Shown: piece by piece, positions 17,153 through 25,650 of the stretch | How positions within the stretch are numbered: the first letter of the stretch is position 1 | How the letters are laid out: each line of letters opens with the position of its first letter | NCBI GenBank assembly: GCA_944323925.1 | Contig: CALUUI010000002.1 | Location: 62,001 to 126,000 of the forward strand | Reading direction: 5' to 3' | Length of the DNA stretch: 64,000 bases | From: Candidatus Gastranaerophilales bacterium | Lineage (GTDB): Bacteria > Cyanobacteriota > Vampirovibrionia > Gastranaerophilales > Gastranaerophilaceae | The notes under the pieces: model-generated | Database searches by the model: none | What the model saw: the letters and a program-made list of their open reading frames with translations, nothing else | What the model was told of the DNA's origin: nothing | Made by a program: the position numbers and the translations under genes

Positions 17153-18106
17153 TTACAATCTCAGAGTAGTAGAATAATCTAATTCCTCAATATATTTAGA
17201 AGCGTAAACGGCACTTACAGCACCGTCAGAAACAGCTGTTATCACTTGTCTTAGCGGTGTATTTCTTATATCACCGGCAGCATAAACACCAACTTCTGAA
17301 GTTTGCATTGTCGTATCTGTGAGTATAAACCCATTTTCATCCTGTTTTAGTTGACCATTTATTAAATCGGTATTAGGTACAACTCCTATAAAAGGAAAAA
17401 CTCCATCTATTTTAAGTTCTGTTATTTTATCACTTTTAACATTGTTCAAAACTATACTTATAACTTTTTCTTCGCCTTTTATTTCAATAGGTACAGTATC
17501 ATAGATAAATTCTATCCTATTATTATTTTCAGCCCTGTTAACAAGGATTTTATCAGCTCTAAATGTATCTCTTCTATGCACTATATAAACTTTTTTAGCA
17601 AACTTAGTCAGATAAATACCTTCTTCTACAGCGGTATTTCCTCCGCCAATTATAACAACTTCTTTATCTCTATAAAAGGCTCCGTCACATACTGCACAAT
17701 AACTTACACCTCTACCAAAAAATTCTGACTCGCCTTGTATTCCAAGTTTTTTAGGTGATGCACCCATCGCTAAAATTACGGATTTTGCATTGAAGGTATA
17801 TTCAGAAGTTTCTATAATTTTTGGATTACTAACTAAATCAACTTTTAAAATCTCTTGCATCGGGTACTTATCAGCACCAAATTTATCGGAATGTTCTTCA
17901 AATTTTTCCGATAATTCAAATCCGCTAATCATAGGAAAACCAATATAGTTTTCTATATCCGCATAATTGGATGGCTGACCACCAAACATTGTTATATCAA
18001 CTATTGCGGTTTTTAAAGCACATCTTGTTGCGTAAACTGCTGCACTTAATCCCGCAGGTCCTCCGCCTAATATTACTACATCATAATCCAACATCTTTTT
18101 TGACAT
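17153..18106 (-). CDS. trxB: Thioredoxin reductase
   Basis: FAD/NADPH disulfide reductase acting on thioredoxin. GGGPAGLSAA (residues 14-23) binds FAD, CAVCDG (C137, C140) is the redox centre, GGGNTAVEEG binds NADPH, and AAGDIRNTPLRQ (near 271) is the C-terminal FAD motif. Length 317 is normal. It lies 14 bases after an exported unknown protein and belongs to the pgi - exported protein - trxB run on the minus strand. Confidence 0.95.
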   Translation of the reverse strand: MSKKMLDYDVVILGGGPAGLSAAVYATRCALKTAIVDITMFGGQPSNYADIENYIGFPMISGFELSEKFEEHSDKFGADKYPMQEILKVDLVSNPKIIETSEYTFNAKSVILAMGASPKKLGIQGESEFFGRGVSYCAVCDGAFYRDKEVVIIGGGNTAVEEGIYLTKFAKKVYIVHRRDTFRADKILVNRAENNNRIEFIYDTVPIEIKGEEKVISIVLNNVKSDKITELKIDGVFPFIGVVPNTDLINGQLKQDENGFILTDTTMQTSEVGVYAAGDIRNTPLRQVITAVSDGAVSAVYASKYIEELDYSTTLRL

Positions 18107-18120
18107 AATATATTCCTCAA

Positions 18121-18624
18121 TTATCTTAAAACATTATCGCCGGATATTTTCTCACCGCTTATTTCATATCTTGCAGTATTAGATTTCATTTTATGTCCGT
18201 CTAATAATGAAAATTCCTCAAGTTTTAAGTCGTTTATACCTGAAAAGGTGTTGTTATTTAATCTTATTGTTACAGTATCTGTCAGTTTTTTATTATCAAA
18301 ATCAACTATTCTGGTAAAAGAAACGACATTCCCCTGAGCTGCGTTTATTGAAACATCAGCGCTCGCACCCGTAAAAGGGTTGCTTAAATTTAAGACGTTA
18401 CCAACACGAGATAAGTTCCATAAGTCTGTACTTTTTGGTTTAAATAACTTATAATCACTTGCTTCTACTATCTTGGCATTTACACGCCAACTTCCAAATA
18501 TTGCTTTTGGAACCTTATCTATAGATACCCCTGCCTGTAAAGTATATGTTTCTTCTGACATAACAGGTGTGAACATCATTAGTGAAATTAATATTAAAAT
18601 TAAAAGTTTAAAATATTTTTTCAT
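18121..18624 (-). CDS. Exported protein of unknown function
   Basis: A 167-residue protein starting with a clear Sec signal, MKKYFKLLILILISLMMFTP(VMS). The rest is beta-rich by eye (SFTRIVDFDNKKLTDTVTIR), perhaps a lipocalin- or beta-sandwich-like fold, but no family is recognised. The frame extends 8 codons into pgi; the ATG at 18624, just after the pgi stop at 18626, is preferred since it begins the signal peptide. Probably cotranscribed with pgi and trxB. Confidence 0.7.
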   Translation of the reverse strand: MKKYFKLLILILISLMMFTPVMSEETYTLQAGVSIDKVPKAIFGSWRVNAKIVEASDYKLFKPKSTDLWNLSRVGNVLNLSNPFTGASADVSINAAQGNVVSFTRIVDFDNKKLTDTVTIRLNNNTFSGINDLKLEEFSLLDGHKMKSNTARYEISGEKISGDNVLR

Positions 18625-18625
18625 A

Positions 18626-20014
18626 TTAAACACGAACAAGTTTTTCATTTAAGGTTTGAGCGGATTCTTCAAAACCTGAACGTCCCATTAAAGCATAAGT
18701 GTAATTTTTAGCTTGTTCAACCCCCGGTTGATTAAATGCGTTAATATTATACAATTCGCCTGATATTGCTGTTTGAACTTCTAACATGTACATTAATTGT
18801 CCTACATGATAACCATTAACTTCAGGAAGTGAAATAGTCATTGTCGGGCGTTTATAATCAGCAAGCGCAACTCGTGTTGAATCAGCTTCCGCATTTAATA
18901 AATTGTTAATTGTTTTTCCACCTAAATAACCTATTCCCGTATATTCAAAAATCTTAGGAATTTCAAGCTCTGTATCGAAGTTATCAACTCTAATAAAAGT
19001 AATAACTTTGTTATTTGGTCCTTCATTATAAAGTTGAATTTGAGAATGTTGATCAGTTGCACCAAGGGCTTTAACAGGTGTTGGACCAACATGTACAACT
19101 TCATTATTATTATTAACTTCTTTACCAAGAGATTCAGCCCAAAGTTGAACATACCAATCGGAAATATATTTTAATTTACTTGAATAAGGCATCATAACAG
19201 AAATATTTTTACCTTTCTTTGTATCAAGCAAATATTGAACCAAAGCAGCTTGCGCAGCAATATTTTGATGAATATCGGTATTCTTAAGTGCCAAATCCAT
19301 ATCTTTAATACCGTTAACAATTTCTTCAATATCAACCCCAACAAGTGCCAACGGCAAAAGCCCAACAGCAGAGAATACAGAAAATCTTCCGCCTACATCA
19401 TCAGGGATTACAAAGGTTTTATATCCTTCTTGGTCTGCAAGTTGTCTTAGAACACCTATTTTTTTATCGGTAGTTGCTACTATGTTTTTCCTGTAATCAT
19501 CACCAAGTTCTCGTTCTAACCTGTCTTTAATAATCATATACTGTGACATAGTTTCAGCTGTAGAACCTGATTTTGTTATAACGTTAACAAGTGTCTTCTT
19601 TAAATCTAAGCTATCAAGAAGTCCATTCATATAATCCGGATCAATATTATCCATAAAGAAAATTCTTGGGAAATTATTTCTTTGTTCAGGAGTAAGAATA
19701 TTCCAATAAGGTTTTAAAAGAGCCTGAGAAAGAGCAAGTCCTCCCAAAGCAGAACCACCGATACCAAGTACAAGTACATTATCAAATCTGCCTTCTACCA
19801 TTGATGCAAATTCTTTTACATACCAGACGGTTTCTTCATTATAGCCTAAATTCATCCATTGAAGCCATTGACCGGGTTTATCTTTTCGTTGGTTTAATTC
19901 TACAATTATATTGGCTATTCTATCTTTATAATTATCAAATTCTTCTTGAAGATTTAACCCGTCACTCTCTCCGATAATCATTGCATCTGTATTGCGGCAG
20001 CTCAATCTTATCAT
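18626..20014 (-). CDS. pgi: Glucose-6-phosphate isomerase
   Basis: Interconverts glucose 6- and fructose 6-phosphate. VLGIGGSALGG (about 80-90), VITKSGSTAETM (about 137-148, sugar phosphate loop), the GATDQHSQIQLYNEGP signature and the C-terminal lysine in QPGVEQAKNY are all visible. At 462 residues it belongs to the short bacterial form. GAGGAG precedes the ATG. It heads the pgi - exported protein - trxB group. Confidence 0.95.
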   Translation of the reverse strand: MIRLSCRNTDAMIIGESDGLNLQEEFDNYKDRIANIIVELNQRKDKPGQWLQWMNLGYNEETVWYVKEFASMVEGRFDNVLVLGIGGSALGGLALSQALLKPYWNILTPEQRNNFPRIFFMDNIDPDYMNGLLDSLDLKKTLVNVITKSGSTAETMSQYMIIKDRLERELGDDYRKNIVATTDKKIGVLRQLADQEGYKTFVIPDDVGGRFSVFSAVGLLPLALVGVDIEEIVNGIKDMDLALKNTDIHQNIAAQAALVQYLLDTKKGKNISVMMPYSSKLKYISDWYVQLWAESLGKEVNNNNEVVHVGPTPVKALGATDQHSQIQLYNEGPNNKVITFIRVDNFDTELEIPKIFEYTGIGYLGGKTINNLLNAEADSTRVALADYKRPTMTISLPEVNGYHVGQLMYMLEVQTAISGELYNINAFNQPGVEQAKNYTYALMGRSGFEESAQTLNEKLVRV

Positions 20015-20106
20015 TACTTGAAATACTCCTCTTTATACAAAATACCCTAATAATATTTTATTACAAAAAGGTTTAAACACAATAATTGTAAAAATAGCAC
20101 TAAAAA

Positions 20107-20604
20107 CTATAATGCAAAATCACCATGTTTTTTAATATGTTCAATTAATCCGCCATCGTTAAGCAATTTAACCATAACCTCCGGCAAGGGTTGGATTTGA
20201 ATAATAGTACCTTTAGTTAGGTTATTAATAACACCTGATTTAATATCCAAATCAAGTTCATCACCTGCGTCAATACCGTCAGTATCACACTCAATAGCTA
20301 AAAGTCCTATATTAATAGCGTTTCTGTAAAAAATACGAGCAAAACTTTTTGCAAGAACGGCACCAACACCTGCTATTTTAATAATTTGCGGAGCATGTTC
20401 TCTAGATGAACCAAGTCCAAAATTTGAACCTGCTACAACAAAATCGCCTTTTGACATATTTTTTGCAAAATTTTCATCTGCATCTTCTAAAACGTGTTTC
20501 GCAAATTCATTTAAGTCTGAACGCAAGTGAAATAATCTACCTGGCGCTATATGGTCAGTTGATATATTATCTCCAAATTTAAAGGCTTTTCCGGTTAATC
20601 CCAT
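20107..20604 (-). CDS. leuD: 3-isopropylmalate dehydratase, small subunit
   Basis: Swivel domain of the leucine-pathway aconitase-type hydratase; needs LeuC, which is not in this window. NISTDHIAPGRL at the N-terminus and VAGSNFGLGSSREHAP (about residues 52-67) are the substrate-binding hallmarks. Its 165 residues match the short archaeal/clostridial LeuD type. Homoaconitase or methylmalate dehydratase specificity cannot be excluded. GGAGAG precedes the ATG. It lies between dnaN and pgi, apart from other leu genes. Confidence 0.87.
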   Translation of the reverse strand: MGLTGKAFKFGDNISTDHIAPGRLFHLRSDLNEFAKHVLEDADENFAKNMSKGDFVVAGSNFGLGSSREHAPQIIKIAGVGAVLAKSFARIFYRNAINIGLLAIECDTDGIDAGDELDLDIKSGVINNLTKGTIIQIQPLPEVMVKLLNDGGLIEHIKKHGDFAL

Positions 20605-20638
20605 TTTTCTCTCCTTTGCTATTTTCTAACCATATATT

Positions 20639-21757
20639 TTACACTCTTATTTGCACTGGCATTATCAAGTATAGATAATCTTCTTCGCTTTTTGGTCTTA
20701 TTACCGCTGCTGATAGATTTGTATTCATCTGGATTAATACTTCCTCTACTTCTGCTATTTTCAAGAAATCAAGTAAGTATCTGTAATTGAATGCTATAAG
20801 CATATCTTCTCCGCTATAAGATATTTCTATTTTATCTTCACTTGCACCTGCATCAGGTGTATCTGCATTTAATTTTAATACCCCATCACTAAATTCAAAT
20901 TTAACGATGCTTGTTTTTTCATTTATCATAGTAGAAACTATTTCCAAAGCAGAAATTAATTTTTCTCTGTTAACCAACGCTTGTTTAGCAAAACTTGTCG
21001 GTATTAATTGATTATATTTTGGATATTGACCTTCCATCAATCTTGAAATTAGTTTTGTTGAACCTGTTTGAAAAATTATTTTTGATCTTTCTTTTGATAT
21101 AACAACATTTTCATCTTCAACATAGGATGTCATTCTAATAAATTCAGATAAAACTTTTGAAGGTACAATCATTGAAAAATCTTTATTTTCGTCATTTTTA
21201 ACAAACTCTTTTGCTCGTGCAAGTCTGTTACCATCAGTCGATGCCATTTCCAATATCTTGTCATTTATTGAACAAATAACGCCTGATAAAAGATTGTTTG
21301 TTTCATAACCTGCTGCAGCAAAATTTGTCATCTTTGCACAGGTTATAAAAGGCTTCATTTCTATTTCTATACTTTCACCATCTTCAGTTACTCCATCTTC
21401 TATCGGTGGAAATTCTGATGCTGAAATACCTATTATATCAAACTTTGATTTCCCGCTTGTTATTATTGCTATATTATTGTCATTTATCTCAAAATTAACA
21501 GGCGCATTACCTAGTCTTGATATAATATCTGAAAGTCTTTTTGCAGGAAGTGTTATTTTCCCTTCTTTTTCAACCTGACAATTAATATTTGTAACTACTG
21601 TTAAATCAAAACTTGTAGCAGATAATTTTAAAGTATCATTGGAAACTGATTCTATTAAAATATTAGCAAGAACAGGCTGCAAACCTTTTGCAACAGTTGC
21701 TCTTTCAACTATCCGTAAACCGTTTAATATAACTTCTTTATCTACTGCAAATTTCAT
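20639..21757 (-). CDS. dnaN: DNA polymerase III sliding clamp (beta subunit)
   Basis: Ring-shaped processivity clamp, three repeated clamp domains in 372 residues. The start MKFAVDKEVILNGLRIVERA, the NILIESV and ISRLGNAPV segments, and the conserved C-terminal end YLYLIMPVQIRV fit DnaN throughout. GGAG precedes the ATG. It lies near dnaA (23.4 kb) on the same strand, separated by a response regulator and an AT-rich region. Confidence 0.95.
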   Translation of the reverse strand: MKFAVDKEVILNGLRIVERATVAKGLQPVLANILIESVSNDTLKLSATSFDLTVVTNINCQVEKEGKITLPAKRLSDIISRLGNAPVNFEINDNNIAIITSGKSKFDIIGISASEFPPIEDGVTEDGESIEIEMKPFITCAKMTNFAAAGYETNNLLSGVICSINDKILEMASTDGNRLARAKEFVKNDENKDFSMIVPSKVLSEFIRMTSYVEDENVVISKERSKIIFQTGSTKLISRLMEGQYPKYNQLIPTSFAKQALVNREKLISALEIVSTMINEKTSIVKFEFSDGVLKLNADTPDAGASEDKIEISYSGEDMLIAFNYRYLLDFLKIAEVEEVLIQMNTNLSAAVIRPKSEEDYLYLIMPVQIRV

Positions 21758-21819
21758 TTTGAAACTCCTTCACCCTTTTTTATCTTTGTAAAAATTATAT
21801 TACAAAATTATATTTAATA

Positions 21820-22518
21820 CTATATATTTAATTTATATCCACCACCGTAAACAGTTTCTATATATTTTTTCCCATCTGAAATCTTATCTATTTTACTTCT
21901 TAAATGTCTTATATGAACTCTTATTGTTTCAACATTATCATCAGGCTCATATCCCCAAATATCTTTTAGTAATTTAGCACCGGAAACTATAATCCCGTGG
22001 TTTTGGAACAAAATATTAAATATATCAAACTCTATAGGAGTAAGTTTTTGTATTTTATCAGCTATCTTTACGCTGTAATTTTCAGGTAAAAGAGTAATCT
22101 CTTTAAACGTTAACAACTCCCTTGTACCTGCTGATTTTGGAATTTTATCAGAACGTTTTAACAATGCTCTGATTCTTACCATCAATTCTTCTATTTCAAA
22201 AGGCTTACAAAGATAATCATCTACACCTGTATCAAAACCTTTTACTTTATCATTAAGTTGAGATAATGCAGTAAGCATAATTATAGGAGTATCGGATATT
22301 TCAGGACATTGACGGATTCTTTGAGCAACAGTAAAACCGTCAACTTCAGGCATCATAACATCAAGCACTATACAAGAAGGTTCCTCTTGCTTTGCAGCTT
22401 GAAATCCGTCTATTCCGTTAAAACATTGGATTACTTGATATCCTGCAAGCTCAAGATTTATTTTTATAAGCTCATTTATTGCTTTATCATCATCTATTAC
22501 TAAAATCTTATTTGCCAT
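21820..22518 (-). CDS. OmpR/PhoB-family response regulator
   Basis: Two-domain transcription factor. The receiver domain (1-120) has acidic residues DDD near 8-10, phospho-acceptor D in VLDVMMPEVDGF (about residue 53), T in MLTALS and K in DYLCKPF. The winged helix (about 130-232) has VETIRVHIRHLRSKI and ends YGGGYKLNI. No histidine kinase is adjacent; the nearest is at 53.4 kb, and pairing is only a guess. Its upstream region carries a TTATGTACATAA palindrome 51 bases from the start codon. Confidence 0.92.
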   Translation of the reverse strand: MANKILVIDDDKAINELIKINLELAGYQVIQCFNGIDGFQAAKQEEPSCIVLDVMMPEVDGFTVAQRIRQCPEISDTPIIMLTALSQLNDKVKGFDTGVDDYLCKPFEIEELMVRIRALLKRSDKIPKSAGTRELLTFKEITLLPENYSVKIADKIQKLTPIEFDIFNILFQNHGIIVSGAKLLKDIWGYEPDDNVETIRVHIRHLRSKIDKISDGKKYIETVYGGGYKLNI

Positions 22519-22568
22519 AGCTAAATATATTGTAGAAAAAATGTAGATAATTGTCTATAACTTGTTTT

Positions 22569-22580
22569 TTATGTACATAA
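22569..22580. promoter_or_regulatory. TTATGTACATAA palindrome, copy 1
   Basis: Perfect 12-base palindrome upstream of the response regulator. An identical copy is at 23042-23053, upstream of the divergent small gene. Possible shared operator, or DnaA-box-like pair. Confidence 0.5.
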
Positions 22581-22950
22581 CTTTTTGATTATTTTTATTT
22601 ATCATAAAATTTTGACAACTTTTTGACATCTTTATACAATCTTTTTATACAAAATTCTACAATCTTTTGACATCCATTTTTATTAATATTACTATGTTTT
22701 AACTATTTTTCTACAAATCTTTACAGCTTATTACTACGATTATTATTTTAATAAATTATATATATATTTATTATTAATATAATAAATGTAAATAAATAAT
22801 GTAAAAAAACTCTTTTATAAAAAAATCAAATTAATAATTAAATTAATAAAGTAAATAAATGTAATTTGTATATTTTTTAATATAATTTACAATGTAACAA
22901 AATGTAAATTTAAATTTTAAAATAGCTAGAATCAAGATATAATCCTGTAT

Positions 22951-22970
22951 ATGATATGATATGATATGAT
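22951..22970. repeat. Four tandem ATGAT pentamers
   Basis: ATGAT repeated four times, continuing as GTGATG. Seen directly. Its place in the candidate origin suggests an unwinding or binding element, but this is a guess. Confidence 0.85.
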
Positions 22971-23041
22971 GTGATGCATGTACTATATTTTTATTAAAGT
23001 TTTTTTTTAACGTGCCGTAATATCTTTTGTAAGTTTCAAAT

Positions 23042-23053
23042 TTATGTACATAA
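23042..23053. promoter_or_regulatory. TTATGTACATAA palindrome, copy 2
   Basis: Identical to the palindrome at 22569-22580. It lies 34 bases before the start codon of the small Asn-rich protein, where an operator or promoter would be expected. Confidence 0.5.
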
Positions 23054-23087
23054 ATAGTATTAAATTAAAAAAGAAAGGAAATTAGTT

Positions 23088-23324
23088 ATGTTAATGAACA
23101 ATTTAAACGGATTTAAGTTTAATTATCTACAAGCTCAAAATATTGTAAGAGAAACAAATACTGGGAAAACAAATGAATCAAATAGTTCTAATAATACTGA
23201 TAATACAAAAAATCTAACAGAAAAAGATAAAAGTTTGCTAGATAAATTAAATGAAATTGATAAAAGAAATAAAGAATCAATAAATCAAACTATTGAAGAC
23301 AATTTTAACAGATTTTCAAGCTAG
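23088..23324 (+). CDS. Small hydrophilic Asn/Lys-rich protein, unknown function
   Basis: A 78-residue protein (or 76 from the second ATG at 23094) with a low-complexity middle (NESNSSNNTDNTKN) and a charged helical C-terminus (LTEKDKSLLDKLNEIDKRNK). No family recognised, no signal peptide. AAGAAAGGAAA precedes the ATG and a strong terminator follows the stop, supporting a real gene. It faces dnaA. Composition resembles exported or flagellar-chaperoned linkers, but there is no proof. Confidence 0.6.
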   Translation: MLMNNLNGFKFNYLQAQNIVRETNTGKTNESNSSNNTDNTKNLTEKDKSLLDKLNEIDKRNKESINQTIEDNFNRFSS

Positions 23325-23336
23325 ATTATTTGACAA

Positions 23337-23370
23337 AATCAATTACGCTTAATATTAAGCGTAATTGATT
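23337..23370. terminator. Perfect palindromic bidirectional terminator
   Basis: A 34-base perfect palindrome with AATCAATTACGCTTAAT in each arm, followed by T on the plus strand and, on the minus strand, by a T run from the A tract. It ends both the small Asn-rich gene and dnaA. Confidence 0.85.
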
Positions 23371-23387
23371 TTTATAATTACAAACTT

Positions 23388-24779
23388 TTACATTTCCAGC
23401 TTGAGAGCTTGTTTTATTTCTCTCAAATCTTCTCTTAAAACTCTGTTTGTAACAAGTTCTGATTTAATTTTTTCATAAGAGAAAAGCATAGTCGGATGTT
23501 TTTTCTCGAAAAATTCACCTATATTAACGTAACTCATGCCTGTAGTTTCTCTTGTTAAATAAACAGCAACTTGTCTTGCTTGAGAAATTGTTTGAGAACG
23601 CTGTGTGCTTTTTAAATCTTTTAAAGTTACATTATAGTACTCAGCACAAACTTTTGCTATTTCATTAATAGTAATTTTCTTTTTATTTTCTTCGCATTTA
23701 AGTATATTTTTAGCAAAATCTAAAGTAAGTGGTTCACCGCTAATACTTGAATAAGCAGATACTTTGTTAAATACGCCTTCTAATTCTCTAACGTTATCGC
23801 AGAAATTTTTTGCAATATATTCACAAACATCATAAGGCATTTCAATTCTTTCATTATCAGCAAGATTTTTAAGAATAGCAATTCTTGTTTCCAAATCGGG
23901 CGGCTGAAGATCAACCACAATACCCATTTCAAACCTTGTTCTTAATCTGTCTGTCAGGGTTGGAATATCTTTAGGCAATCTGTCAGAGGTAATAACAATT
24001 TGCTTACCTTTGTTATACAGAGTGTCAAAAGTATGGAAAATTTCTTCCATTGTATGAGTTTTAGACTCTACAAATTGGATATCATCAATAAGTAAAATAT
24101 CTACGTTTCTGTATTTTTGTCTAAACTTATTCATTCTTTCATTAGAATTTCCGCCCATTCTAAGGTTGTTAATAAGTTCATTAACGTATTCTTCGGTTTT
24201 AATATACCTTATTTTCATTTTAGGATGATGAAAAATAGCATAATGCCCTATAGCCTGCATAAGGTGAGTTTTACCTAGTCCCGAACCACCGTAAATAAAT
24301 AGCGGGTTATATTTTTTACAAGGCTCTTGTGCTACTGCAAAAGCTACGGCGTGAGCCATTTTGTTGTTTTCTCCTACAACAAAATTTTCGAATTTATATT
24401 TTAAATTCAGATTAGCTGCTGATTGCATAATAGCAAGATTATCCATTGCACGCTCTCTGGTTTCTTTATCAAAATATTTTTTGTTAATTTTTTCTGTTTG
24501 CTTTTTTAGTTCTTCAGATTTTTTTGAATCAACTATTATTTCAAACTTAATTTCTCTGCCAGTAACAGCTTTAAAAGCATCCATAATTTGTTGATAATGA
24601 TGCTTTTTAATAACCTGAACAGCAAAAGATGCACCTGTAAGTAAAGTCATAGTATCATTTTCAAACCCGACAGGCTCAAGCGGCATTATCCAAGGGTAAG
24701 AGGTTTCAGGAACTGTTTTTTTTAGTTCCTCTTTTACACTATCCCATATTTCGACTGCTTCGTTTATTGCTGTTCCCAT
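23388..24779 (-). CDS. dnaA: Chromosomal replication initiator protein DnaA
   Basis: ATPase that binds DnaA boxes and opens the origin. Domain I covers about residues 1-85, a short linker follows, then AAA+ with NPLFIYGGSGLGKTHLMQAI (about 157-176), Walker B ILLIDDIQF and sensor ITSDRLPKDI. The C-terminal domain IV has the DNA-binding signature, with SQARQVAVYLTRE and KKHPTMLFSYEKI. At 463 residues it is normal. The ATG at 24779 has no clear ribosome site; TATCATATAAGAT just upstream may be a promoter with a very short leader. Confidence 0.96.
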   Translation of the reverse strand: MGTAINEAVEIWDSVKEELKKTVPETSYPWIMPLEPVGFENDTMTLLTGASFAVQVIKKHHYQQIMDAFKAVTGREIKFEIIVDSKKSEELKKQTEKINKKYFDKETRERAMDNLAIMQSAANLNLKYKFENFVVGENNKMAHAVAFAVAQEPCKKYNPLFIYGGSGLGKTHLMQAIGHYAIFHHPKMKIRYIKTEEYVNELINNLRMGGNSNERMNKFRQKYRNVDILLIDDIQFVESKTHTMEEIFHTFDTLYNKGKQIVITSDRLPKDIPTLTDRLRTRFEMGIVVDLQPPDLETRIAILKNLADNERIEMPYDVCEYIAKNFCDNVRELEGVFNKVSAYSSISGEPLTLDFAKNILKCEENKKKITINEIAKVCAEYYNVTLKDLKSTQRSQTISQARQVAVYLTRETTGMSYVNIGEFFEKKHPTMLFSYEKIKSELVTNRVLREDLREIKQALKLEM

Positions 24780-24843
24780 ATCTTATATGATACATTAATT
24801 AATTTTGGCATGCAAAACTTTATTAACTTTTTTGTAGTTTAAT

Positions 24844-25650
24844 TTATATTAAAACAGGATTATCTTTTATTTTGTAAAACAATTCCCCTGAAACTTTGAA
24901 CTGTTCAGGATTTGCGCTTACATAAAATTCTTCTTTTCCTGTTTTTTCAGATGAATTATTTAGGTTTTTATCTATCAAATCTTGTTTTATAAACTCGGCA
25001 AAGTAATCTGCAGGGTCAATAAGCATGCTTTTATCAGTAAATTTAGTTATTAAATTGGTTAAAAACGGATAATGAGTACATCCGAGAATAATTTTATCAG
25101 GCTTGTATTTTAATAACTCATCAAGATAGTTTTTAACAAGTTCTATACTTTCCGGTTTAGAGAAAGTTTGGTTTTCAACAATTTCAACCCACCCAGGGCA
25201 GGCTTTTGTATAAATTTCTATATTGTTATTGTATTTTTTTATTTCGCTCTCATAAACTCCGGATTGGATAGTTGCTTTTGTAGCAAAAATTCCAAGTTTA
25301 TTAAAACCTAAATTAGCAAGAATTTTTGCTGAAGATTGAATAATAGGATAAATAATAAACGGATACTCATCTTTCACATATTCATAAGCAACAGATGATG
25401 TAGTATTACAAGCCAAAACAACTGCTTTTACGTTTTTGTCCAAAAAGAAATTTAATGTGTTTCTAAGATAACCTATAATTTCATCCTTAGATTTAGAGCC
25501 ATACGGATTATTTTTTAAATCACCATAATAAATAGTATCTTCATTGGGCATAATATTTCTGAATTTTGCAAAAACAGATAATCCGCCGACTCCTGAATCA
25601 CAAAACCCGATAGGTAAATTTTTTTTATTTTTTTGAACTAATGTATTCAA
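24844..25650 (-). CDS. murI: Glutamate racemase
   Basis: Makes D-glutamate for peptidoglycan. FCDSGVGGLSV (D18), ACNTTSS (C81) and GCTHYPFL (C191, H193) give the two-cysteine active site. It begins with TTG at 25650, five bases after GAGGG and inside the end of the amidase gene, a 26-base overlap, so it is translationally coupled. No later in-frame start would keep the catalytic N-terminus. Length 268 is normal. Confidence 0.93.
   Translation of the reverse strand: MNTLVQKNKKNLPIGFCDSGVGGLSVFAKFRNIMPNEDTIYYGDLKNNPYGSKSKDEIIGYLRNTLNFFLDKNVKAVVLACNTTSSVAYEYVKDEYPFIIYPIIQSSAKILANLGFNKLGIFATKATIQSGVYESEIKKYNNNIEIYTKACPGWVEIVENQTFSKPESIELVKNYLDELLKYKPDKIILGCTHYPFLTNLITKFTDKSMLIDPADYFAEFIKQDLIDKNLNNSSEKTGKEEFYVSANPEQFKVSGELFYKIKDNPVLI

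Larger units (their letters stand above)
22519..23087. other. Gene-free AT-rich segment between dnaN and dnaA, candidate replication origin
   Basis: A 569-base stretch with almost only A and T for long runs and no open frame of note. It holds DnaA-box-like 9-mers with a shared TCTACA core: TTTTCTACA at 22707-22715 and reversed at 22531-22539, TTATCTACA reversed at 22542-22550, AATTCTACA at 22653-22661. Each differs from the TTATCCACA/TTTTCCACA consensus by one or two bases. An ATGAT tandem repeat lies at 22951-22970. Flanking genes dnaN and dnaA support an origin, but no perfect DnaA box is present. Confidence 0.45.
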
